Origin: Paramacrobiotus metropolitanus
Lineage: Eukaryota; Tardigrada; Eutardigrada; Parachela; Macrobiotidae
Length of the DNA stretch: 64,000 bases
Reading direction: 5' to 3'
Assembly (NCBI RefSeq): GCF_019649055.1
Contig: NW_026570283.1
Coordinates: 744,001 to 808,000, forward strand
A program made the translations under genes and the position numbers. How positions within the stretch are numbered: position 1 is the first letter of the stretch; every line of letters begins with the position of its first letter. Positions 23,351-34,900 of this stretch are shown piece by piece. The notes under the pieces are model-generated. The model was not told the origin of the DNA. It saw nothing but the letters and a program-made list of their open reading frames with translations, and made no database searches.

Positions 23351-25911
23351 GTTCGCTAAAATTAGAAGTCCTCGTGCTGCATGTTATTTGCGAACAGAAA
23401 TGCCTTTGTGTAAATTTACGGGCAGTTATCCGCACCAGGAATGAGTTATAAATTCAAAAACAATTTTGAAAATCTGGTAACAACAGTCTTTGAGCTTTGG
23501 GATGGGAAAAACATCTAGTCAGTACTAATGCTGTTTTTTTAAACGCGCCCAGTGCAACCGAAAGTCTAAAATTCAGATTCAGTTGGTTCAGATAATATTC
23601 AGATGGTGTACAATGCAAGTTGCCAGCCTTCCGGGCAAATTTCCGGGCGCATAGCAAACTGACTACGCACCAGGGATTTTTGTGGCGCAGAGAATGACCT
23701 TAATTTAAACCTTGATTATAAACTATTAAACTTGAACCTTGATTATAAACAATTAAACTTGGAGAAAAATACGAGGAGGATGCAAGTAGAGTGATGCATC
23801 CACCTTTATGTAAAGGTCATCAATCTTTCTTTAAAGGTCATCAACCTGTCTGTGAAGGTAATCGCCTTTATATATCCGTCATGGAGACAGCCAGCTGACT
23901 AGCTTAACGGCGACGTGACTGCTATGCTCCTCGTCGACCTCTAAAGTTTAATTCAATATGCGTACAGAGGGTGATTTCGCAATATGCTTCCACTTTCTTT
24001 ATGAATTTATTGCCATCCTCTCCGTGCATATTTTATTTTTAAAGCCGTTAAGTTGGAAAGCCCTTTCTTTTAGCAATCATAACAAATTAATTGTAAGAAA
24101 TAGAAAACAATTCAGACTACGGTGGGTCCGGGTGGGATTTTGCAAACCGACAAGGGTCTGTCTGTGCGCAACACTGTAACAATTCGCAGAACGTTTTCCA
24201 ATGCTTTCCATTAAAAATTTGCTAAAAAATAGTCATCAATTTACAATCTATGGGTGCCAGGTTTAGTAAACTTTTACATCATGTGGCCTTCAGAAAACAT
24301 CTGGCTTCGTGAGAGTCTAGGCACTGGTACGTTGTGTTAGCTTTGTGAACTGGGAGATAGCCATTTTGACTGTTCCCCTTGCGTTCCTCCCCGGGCTGCA
24401 AATCCAGGTTGCTTTTTCTGAGAAGTTTTTTAAGCGAATTTTCAGTATAGGCATCTACGGTGGTTTTAACACTGGGAGGGACCACATGCACTGCATTATT
24501 GTCCCGGTAAATAATTTCGGAAAAAAAAACATCATTCGTTTTCGTTTTTTACCAAATTTTGATTTTTTGTTATTACGATACTTAAAAGTGGCAGCACGGA
24601 ATTTTGTATCTCCCGTCCGAATAAAGAAGCTGCATCTGCGCCTCACCGATTGCGAAGGTCTATGTCAAATTTCAGAAAATAAGGAAAGTGGCAAAAAGAT
24701 TTCCTCGTCAAAAATTTGTTTCAGTTTAGAAAACTGGGCGTTCCGCTTTAAAATCACTTTTGAGTGCCATTTACTTCGCTTTTAGAATTTCAACTAACAA
24801 TGAATTATCAAGCACGTATTGAAGTATTTTTAAGCGACAAGAAGTGAAGGAAGGAACAAGGGGGAGAATTACTGCAACTTTGTGTCCATGCTGGAAGCAT
24901 ATTGCGAAACCACCCTCTGTAAATTAAGAACCTGTCAGGAGATGGAAAACGAGGGGTACGAGAGATGTGAGAAATGTGATCGGCGTATCTACACGATTGC
25001 ATCCTCCACCTTTCTTCCGAGGCAGTGACGGCTTGTACTGATCTCATATTGGGCCTGAATGCACTCATTGGCGTCATTATTTGATACATCGGCGCCGACA
25101 GGTTGGTTCAACAGGAAGGTGGACTAGCCGTTAATGTCTGCCAGACTGGCAGAAAGGTAGATGCAATTTCACTGAACGTCCACCTTTCACCAATTTACCT
25201 TCTTGCCAGTTTCAAACGCACATTTGAAGACAGAAAATTGGAAAACCCGGGCAGAGATTCTGCAGTTTAGCGATTCGTTTTTAGACCTATCCAACGCATG
25301 CGTTTCGGCCCTTTTGCGGGTCAGCTGATATCAATAACAAACACGGATAGCAGTGTAAGAAGAGATGGCGACATCTCTTCTAGTGTGCACGAATTTTTAT
25401 TATTAGGTTGTTTTATCCTCGTAAAAAATTCATGGACTGCCGAAAACGTGGATGAGGTTCAACAAAAATGCATGAGCACATTGCAAAAATGTGAATGACT
25501 TTTGCCAGAAACGTGTATGACCTTCAGGAAAAGGTTGATGATCTAAAGAGAAAAGTTGCTAGCGTTTGGCAGAAAGTTGATGACGTTTAGAGAAAGGTTT
25601 ATGACCTGTGGCAAAACGATTGATGACCCTCATTGATCATCAACCATCAACCCGCCACCATCCAGCCGGTTACACGTGCACAATTCGTTTTTTGCACCCG
25701 GGGTTAAAATAGTATGTGCGACTATTCTCTATAGATCGGCGAAAGTAGTATCTTAAAAGATCCCTTATACGGGTGCAATGGGATTAGCCGATAACGATAA
25801 GCGTAGGAAAAAGTTTGTTGGCGCTTACCCAGCACGAAAACTTACGCGTTTGGGTACCTTTGCAAAATCTAGTCTTCATCAAAAGCCTTATATGTCCAGG
25901 TTTTACAACAG

Positions 25912-28900
25912 CTCTTAATCAGCCGATTATAAAAGAACGCAGATCTGAACTAACGGCTTGGGCGGTTGACGCAGCTGGTCACGCCTACCTCTACGACGAT
26001 CAAGATCTACAAAACGATCCGGTCATCCACCACCGTGGCTACCTTCCGGAGAGCCGATTCTGGCCTAACCAAGGCAGAAATATCCCTTACATAATTAGCG
26101 AAGCTTTCGGTAGGCACACCAGTTGCTGTAGATGAGCGGCGGAGCCTCACAGATTGCTGATAATATTGTACAAAAATTACCTTCCTAGTTATGTCTATTT
26201 CCAAGATTAACGCCATTTTACATTTGAAGATTACTCCGACAAAGCAGAAATCGAGGATGCGCTACAGTCCATTGCATCTTACACTTCGCAGTGTATAACG
26301 TTCGCAACGCGTGATAAGGAAACAGACTGGATTGAGTTCCTGCCAGGACAAAGGTAACTGATTAATCCTTGTTTATTAATTCAACTGCTTCCCGCGGCGT
26401 AGTAATATCCTGAAGGTATGCAGAAATTGATAGAATTACAAGATCATGCGATCCAATCAGCAGTGTAAATACGTGAACGAGCGCAAGCTTGTCCGATAAT
26501 TTTCGACGAATCAGTAGGAGTACAGAGGAACAGACAAATTGACGTGTTACGCCAAGCTCCATACTACGGCGCGTCATGCCACACTGTTTCTACACGTAAG
26601 ATTCATTTGGCTGGCTCGTGGCTTGGTGACTGGAACAAGCCAGATAATTTATTGAGAATAATAGTAACTGTCTGGCGGAAGGTGGCTAGAAAATGATCGA
26701 TGAAATAAGGCACAATTTAACTGCGGAATGTATTTAGCCAAAAAAACGATGGCCACTTCACCGGTTTATCGGGAAAATAAGCGTGGTCGAAATATAGCCA
26801 TCGTTTTTAAGCGCTAAGTTTGCGCTAGCTGTACCTTAACGACAGAAATTACCGGACAAGCTTGTACATCAACAGAAAACGTCATGGAGAAACACGTACA
26901 AAACCAGTGAAACTCAAAGAGTTGGCGAAAATTGATGAAACGTACAGTCTTACCTTTACTGGAAAAGATGTGGCAGATGTACATATTGTTTTTGATAATT
27001 TGATTTAATTTACTGTATGTTGAATTGCTGTACGTATTCTTAAGTTGATTTGAATCAGAGCAGATAGTCCATTTCCATTCCCGACGGAAGTGACAACCTA
27101 GCACGAAAACCTAGCCGGAGAAAGTTTAGATTGCACTTACAACATAATGCTGAAAGACTGGCCAAAACTCTGAGAATTCCATCTAGCGCTCATCAAAAAC
27201 TAAACAAAAAGCAACAGTGTGCAATGCTCCGCAAGCGGTTATCTGTGCAAAAGTGTGCAAACGTACAAATGTTATGTCAAAAGTAAGAAAGAACTTTTGG
27301 AAGAAAGAACTTTTATGTGGTCAAAACTAAGAAAGAAGTTGTAGAAGAAAGAAGTTTTCGTAGGTCAATAGTAAGAAAGAAATTTCTCCAGTCAGAAGTA
27401 AGAAAGAAATTTTTGTTATTGTTGCTGCAATGTATCGCCTTCTTTCTACATTGAAAACACATTTTACTACCGCGCACAGTACTTTGTATGCACAGTTCAC
27501 AATTTGTGTGACGATTTGCTCTCCACAAAACTTTTATTCTAACCAGAACCAAAACACACCAAAACAGCTAAAAGGGTTTTTTAGCTGACAAAACCCATTT
27601 GCCCACAAACTGCTTAAAACCAGGCTTAAGTGAATTAAAAAAGGGTAAAAAGTGAAAATAATTGCGTCCGCTGAACTTGTCTATGCATGAATAAAAAAAG
27701 TACAAAATGAAGTAGCGACACATCAAGAAATGAACTACGGAAAAACAACCGTGGCACGCACAATCGAAACGTAAAAAAGATGCGGTTGTAAAAAGCGCAA
27801 TTATAAAAATAAAAAGCTACTCGTACTACTCGTACTTTATTGGTAAATTAATTACAATTTACAGCAGTAATATTCACAAGAAACCTGATATTTTGATTTC
27901 GGCTTGTTATTATTGCCCCTGAATGGCAAATTTCCCGCCGTTCAGTATGGAGGGTGGCTGCGGGACCTGAGTCTGGTAGACTGGTGTTCTCCAGAGGCTG
28001 TGTGGTGGCAGCTGTCCCGCAGACATCCAGCGACCGCCAACGGAGACCCAGTAAGTTTCTCCTCCTGCTGTTTGTTTTTCTTTGATTTTTGGACACGGAC
28101 TGCCGCCTTGTTTTTCGTTTTATTCTCATGGCGACAAACGGCCAGGCTCAGCTACGAAAAAAGAAGGATGGCTCTTTGGACATGCGCTTCAAAGCCTCCA
28201 AGGACCACGTGGCCAGTCAAGATGGGCAGTCCGCCTCTAAGCAGCCTTCACCTGGTGCTGATCTCCAGGAATTGCTAACCGGACCGCGCGTGAAGATATC
28301 TGCCAGGATCCCCAAAGCTGTCAAACACCTTTGTGCGTTGGAATTTCTAAAGAGAGTCCGTCGCTGTGTGCAGCAGAATGACGTGGCAACCTGGAGCGCA
28401 GTGCTGAATTTTTCTAGGTTCGCACTGGCACTACCCGAGTCAAAAGCCCTTCGAAAAGATTCTTTGAGCACTATCATCAAAAAGAATCTGCATGCGATGG
28501 AGGAGAGCATTAAAGACACCGAACGCGCCAACAGTCGACCAACTCATAAAGCGCCACGAGGAAACAAGGGAAAGAGAATGGATGATACAGAGCAACTTCG
28601 TAAACGAGTGGCGCATATGTTTCAAAACGGGCGGACCAAGGACATTGTGAAATTCCTTTCCTCTGAAGATACAGTAGCGGGGATGAACGCTGAAACCTTA
28701 GCTGCACTAAGGGATAAACATCCTCAGCGGCCGACCAACGAAAATTTTCCTACTCTCGCTGCAGTGCCACCAGTAATACCGCGTGTCTCTCCTGCGGAGT
28801 TATTGGACGCCGTTTTCAGTATGCCCGCCGGTTCTGCTGAAGGTTTTACGGGAATGAAGCCCCAACACTTGAAAGACATGCTGAACCGTAGGGATGATGT

Positions 28901-31900
28901 AGAAAGCGAGCTATGTTTGGCAATGACGGGCCTAATGGACATTGTACTCAACGGTAAAGTGCCAACCGAAGTGCGACCATTTCTGTTTGGAGCCAATTTG
29001 ATCGCTCTAAAAAAGCCCACAGGAGGAACTCGTCCCATCGCAGTTGGCGAAGTGTTACGCAGAGTAGCTTCGAAAATCGTCAGTGCGAGGTGTCAGGAAC
29101 AACTTGGTGCACTATTCCGCCCCATCCAACTGGGATATGGCACAAAAGGGGGTGCGGAGGCAATCGTGCACGCAGCGCGAAGTTACTTGGAAACGGATCA
29201 CGGAGGAACACCCGTAATGGTGAAATTGGACTTAAAAAATGCCTTCAACATGATCAGTAGAAGCGTAGTGTTGGAAGAAGTGCAGGCGTTCATTCCGGCG
29301 TACCATCCTTATTTCGATCAGGCATACGCACCCGTGTCTCATCTTGCCTGTCAAGATACCGTCATCGCTTCGGAAAGCGGCGTACAGCAGGGCGATCCAG
29401 GAGGACCGTTAGCATACTGCCTGGTAACATTTCCATTGCTACGAAAGTTAAAGAGCCAATTTAAAGCCGGCTTTTTGGATGACGTAACTTTAGCGGGACT
29501 GATTGAAGAAGTAATGGCAGATATTCGAACAATAGAAGAAGAGGGGAAAAAGATTGGCCTCGTGTTAAATTACAGCAAATGTGAAGCCTTTTTCTTTGGC
29601 GGAACTGAAGAAGAGCGAGCGGCCGCCAAGCACCGTTTGGTTTGGGAACGGCCGGATTTTGAAATTTTAGAAAGCAAAAGCCTGACGCTACTGGGAGCAC
29701 CTGTTAACTTAGTCGCAGTGCCAACCTTCTTGAGAGGCAAAATTCAACAGATCCAGCAATTGGTCGAAAAGCTGAAACTGTTGCCGTCCCAACAAGCACT
29801 GTACCTGCTCCGAAATTGTCTCAGCGTGCCAAAATTAATGCATACGTTGCGCAGCAGCCAGTGCTACGAACACCCCGAGGCCCTGCGGGAATTTGATAAC
29901 TTATTGTGAAGCGCGGTCACTGCAATTGTTAATGCCCATATCGACGACAAGAGCTGGATACAAATGACTCTTCCGGTCGGTTGGGGAGGTCTGGGAATAC
30001 GGCGGGCAGAGGAGCTAGCTTTGTCGGCGTTTATCGCTTCGGCGTCCTCGGTTTTGCCAGTGTGCCTGGAAATGCTTCCCGTCGACCGGTTATTTGGTCT
30101 AGATCAGGCTATGGAGAAGTGGGTTAAGATGTATAAGTGCGAAATGCCCCCGGAAAATTTAAGAAAGCTTCAGAAAAGCTGGGATTGGCCGGTCGTGGAA
30201 CGTAAATACTCCCAGATACGCCTACAAGCGAAGGCCAGCGGTAAGCCGCAAGTAATGGCAGCACTATTAGCGGCATCTGAGAAGGAGTCAGCGGCATGGT
30301 TGCACGCGTTACCGGCAGCGTGCTTGGGAACGGTGGTAAACGACGAACAAGTTAGAGTGGCCGTAGGATTACGATTTGGCTTGCAAGTGGTGGCACCGCA
30401 TGAATGCGCAGGATGTGGCTTCCAAGTAACCCCTGACGGTCACCACGGATTGTCCTGCCTGTACAGCAAAGGTAGATGGAGCCAACATACAGAATTGAAC
30501 AGTATACTGGAGCGGGCATGTATAGCAGCGGGGTTTCCATGTGAGCTGGAACCCAAAGGTGTATTCAGGACAACGGAAAACGCCCGGATGGAATGACACT
30601 GGTGCCAGTGCGAGAGGGAAAGCAGCTGGTATGGGACGCCACCTTTGCAGACACGTTAGCACAATCTTACCTGATACGGTCAGCAAAGGCGGCGGGCGCA
30701 GCGGCACATCAAGCGGAAATCCGTAAACGACACAATTATCGGGGTCTGGGCGACCAGTATTGGTTTTATCCTTTTGCCGTGGAACCCCTCGGAGTGCTTG
30801 GCGAAGCAGCTAGAGAAGTGGTCAGCTTTTTCGGGCGGAAAATCAAGGACAGATCTGGAGAAAGCAGATCCACGGCATTCTTAAAGCAGCGTATTAGTCT
30901 GGCTATTATTAAAGGCAATGCGGCTGCGGTTTTAGGAACTTTATCGGGCAAGAATAAACTTGTTGATAGTACTTCGCTTACTGCCTTATATGGGCTCCCC
31001 TTATATTACTCTCCCTTATCTGGGCTCCCGGGCAATATGAGCAACCCTCTAAATCGGCGGCTACGTTATTACTCACAGTTTTGCAGCTGTTATCTAAGTG
31101 TTATGACTGAATGAAAATTTAGATTTATGTAAAATACTTATTTCGCCATTACTTTTGTAGCATTGAGTGTATTTTAATTTAATTAAGATATATATAGATA
31201 ATAAGATATAATTAAAATATATATAGATAATATAAGTATATAAATATAATTCGGATGTGAAATTTCGGAATTCTTTGGTGTGCTCACTTGTAAATCCGGT
31301 TGAAAGAAGTAGAAAAGGGTTCTGCTATAAATTCGATAAATAATTTGACGGGTATTGCTCACTAGCCGGGAGCCCAGATAAGGGAGAGTAGTGTAAGGGG
31401 AGCCCATATAAGGCAGGAAGCGAAGTACTGATTTTGGGTGTTTTTTTAATTCTTGAGTGGGTAATGCTGGCCGTAGGGATTTGACTCATGACTGTTATGT
31501 CGCGACGTAAAACTAATAAATCAGTCTATACTGAAAATAAAAACAAAATCAGTGGCATATTAGAGCAAATCTCTTACGCCGGATATGCGTCTTCGTCGCT
31601 GCTTGCATCTTCAGTTTCATAACCTTGCTCCATGTTAGCCATTGCTGAGCGAATGCTACTTAATGCAAAGCTATCGCTTGGCGATTTCCAAGATGATTTC
31701 CAAACACGGGTTAAAACAGGCAGCACAGGATTTCGGCAGATTTGATTGTCAAATTCTGGGCTTAATTTGTGCAATTTATATTTTGAGAAAAACATGTTCA
31801 CCCATATTTATATTAAAGAAGCAGCGGCAATGCGCTGCACACAAGAAACGGCTTAGCATCTGCAGACTTTGTGAATTGCATTGCGCACACACACGGGTGC

Positions 31901-34900
31901 ATTGCATGTTTGCATAACGACTGTGCTATCTACGCCGGGAGAAGGCAGACCTGTGCCGCGTGCCCGTCAGCTGTACTGGTCTAGACTGGGAAAATTTTTT
32001 TGTTTTGAGGATGATCATAAGGAATCAGACCAGATCACACCTGAGTGTCACCGCAGGAATGCTTTATCCAGCATGTTATTTGCCGCTTTTGATATCGCCT
32101 TGCTTCCCGCTCTTCGGTGTACAGTGTATGCCACTATATATACTTCTACTATAACGTGCACTAGCGGTTGTATTCAGTTCATCGTTCCAGTGAGCCAGCC
32201 AGCAATACATGTACTGTACACGTCTATAAATTTAATTTTTGTTGTACATAATAAATTGGCATCGACAAAATTTCTTTCTTAATTTTGACTGGAGAAATTT
32301 CTTTCTTACTATTGACCTAAGAAAACTTCTTTCTTCCAAAAGTTCTTTTTTACTTTTGACATTGGCCCTCAAAAGGCCAAATTTTCCAAGTCTAGACCAG
32401 TACAGCTGACGGGCACGCGGGCACAAGTCTGCCCTCTCCCGGCGTAGATAGCACAATCGTTACGCAAAGATGCAATACACCTGCATGTGTGCGCAATGCA
32501 ATTCATAAAGTCTGCAGATGCAAAGCCATTTAGTCACACAAATTAATAAATTGTGAACTGTGCATACTGTGCGCGGTAGTAAAATGTGTTTTTAATGTAC
32601 AAAGAATGCAATACATTCCAGCCCCATAATAAAAATTTCTTTCTTACTTTTAACTGGAGAAATTTCTTTCTTACTATTGACCTAAGAAAACTTCTTTCTT
32701 CCAAAAGTTCTTTCTTACTTTTGACATGACTTGTGTACGGAATGTGATAAGCAATGCAAAATAGGGTTCAGAATTGCGAAAACGAAATTTCCCGTAAATG
32801 TATGAGTATTTTGTGCGACAAAACATACCAGTTCTCATGAGAAACGTAAAAAAACGTCGTTTACCGAATCCGCCGAAACGCAGGCTGTCGGTCAGAAGGT
32901 ATAGTATTTTGGGTAAGCAGTATACCAGTTAGTGAAGTAGAAAACAGAAAACAATGAACGATACTACGAGACCAACCGCTAAATTAGTTTTCGACCTTCT
33001 TCGACAGTGTAAAAAAAAATGTACTTCCGCTTTACAACCTCAGTTGATATCATAGCACGCAAGACGCCAGTGATAGCCAGTAAAACACTTTTTAACTGGA
33101 CAAAAGTATATTAAAAAAATATTCATAGTACCAAATCGCACGTGTCGTAATCATAAACCTGAATGTGGTGGCTGTGCGAGATGAGCTCTTTCAAGGTGTT
33201 CGTTCCAGAGGGATAAAGGGAGAAAATCTTTAGTTCATAAATTACTCGCACGGTCGCTCGGTTGGCCACCTGTGGTAAGTAAATGGGCGATGGGCGTTCA
33301 AAGTGGCCACCTTTTATTACAAATTCCACAAACCGATTTCCTTCCTGTTTTCTTCTTTACCCAGTTCAGCATAACGTACTCTATACATAGTATTTGGAAT
33401 TTTTGAAATATCTTCAACCGTTTTCATGCAATTGCGACGTTAAAAAAACAGTGACGAAACGATTAAGCCACGCCACGCGAGCCACTGCACTACACAATGA
33501 TTACTGCAGTCACCGCCTGACAGGTGCGGCTGCGCTGTCTCTGTGTAAATAACACATGTGCACAGTGAAAGTGAATATGCCTAACGAACAATTTTCAACA
33601 AATAAATAAGGGTGACATGACGCTATAGCCATCCCAAACACCCCAGTTTTTTATAGCCAAACCTTTTCCGCACCCCGTTAATTAGAGGCACCCTTTTTTA
33701 ATTATTTAATTAATTTTTTAGGCTCCCTGTTTTTTATAGGCACCCCTTAAGTAAGTGCAAAACTTGTACGAGTTCTTTACACGTTAAATACGGTTTATTG
33801 CCATGGTCGCTCGATTTATAATATGGAAATTAAGCATCTTGATACGTTCACTGCATGGCTATATAAAAAGGGTGGCTATAAAAAACAGGGTGCGAAAATG
33901 GGTGGCTATAAAAAGCGGGGTGAAAAAGGGTGGCTACAGCGATTTCCAATAATTAAAGTAATCAAATTAAAAATACGTGAATGCGGTGAATCTGCATTAT
34001 TCTGCGCAGCCGCACAAACGTGGCGATTACTGCAATAAACATGGCATAGTGCAGTGGCTCGCGTGGCGTGGTTTAAGTGTTTCGTCACTGTTTTTTTAAC
34101 GACGCATTTGCAAGAAAACGGTTCAAGATATTTCAGAAATTCCAAATATTATGTATAGAGTACGTTATGCTGAATTGGGTAAAGAAGAAGACCGGAAGGA
34201 AATCGGTTTGTGGAATTTGTAATAAAAGGTGGCCACTTTGAACGACCATCGCCCATTCACTTACTATAGGTGGCCAACCGAACGACCGTACGGGTAGGCG
34301 ATGATGCATGAAGACAACTAGCTGCGCTTTATAGATGCGAATCAAAAGTTGGAAAGCAAGGTGGGCAGCAGAATATTCAGTTGTCGCCGGCGTGCATTTT
34401 TCGAGGCGGCATTCAGCATTTAACCCTACATGCCCTGGGGTTTTTTCACGAACATCACCGGCCGGATCGTAATGCGTATTTGCAAATATATTACAATCGA
34501 ACAAACCTGCTGCCAGCAGATGTCATCCTTCGTAAATTGCCGCGGATGCCCACGTACGGCGTGGAGTACGACCTGGAGTCCATTCTGCATTACGGTGCCT
34601 TTGATTTGACGGATCGCCAGCAAGCTGATCTGCCGGCATTCCTTCCTAAAACCGGTTCCCAGGGCAAACGCGTAAAGATGGGTCAGCGACGCACTTTAAG
34701 CGCTAAAGATATCGTTAAGCTCTATACGGCTTACAACTGCACGGCTAACAGCGATTCGCTGCTGGAACCAGTTCCCAATTTTATACGGAGTCCTATGTCT
34801 GCGCACGTGTGTGAGACACTGGCTTACGCAAAATGCGGAGAACCATTAACCGTCGACTGCAGCACATCCAAAACCATAAGGCTTTTGTGCAACGCTAGCA

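Larger units (their letters stand above)
22045..25690. mobile_element. Long terminal-inverted-repeat element, non-coding
   Basis: The ends at about 22045-22114 and 25619-25690 are inverted copies, including a perfect 21-bp match at 22080-22100 versus 25634-25654. Internally, motifs such as AAGGTCATCAA and GGAAGGTGGAC recur in both orientations (22100, 22255, 23815, 25105, 25500-25620). No transposase was recognised. The 146-codon ORF at 24345-24785 has no recognisable domain. No clear target duplication. It separates the two astacin genes and may have replaced 3' exons of the first or 5' exons of the second. Confidence 0.6.
27262..32740. repeat. Large inverted-repeat structure with AAGAAAG-rich subrepeats
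   Basis: The left end (about 27262-27520) and right end (about 32515-32740) are inverted copies: TCAAAAGTAAGAAAGAACTT at the left matches the complement near 32700-32726. Each end has 3-4 degenerate subrepeats of about 40 bp. A further inverted pair lies inside the right part (31850-31985 versus 32385-32530, including CTATCTACGCCGGGAGA). It encloses retroelement copy 2. It is probably a foldback-type element later hit by others. No target duplication found. Confidence 0.6.

Noticed and set aside
24345-24785. 146-codon ORF as a gene
   Set aside because: No domain, AT-rich, inside a repeat element, no splice or start evidence.
28724-29038. Minus-strand ORFs over retroelement copy 2
   Set aside because: Shadows of the plus-strand RT frame, which carries the recognisable motifs.
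29907-29909. Programmed TGA readthrough in retroelement copy 2
   Set aside because: The copy also has a frameshift and an insertion, so decay is the simpler explanation.
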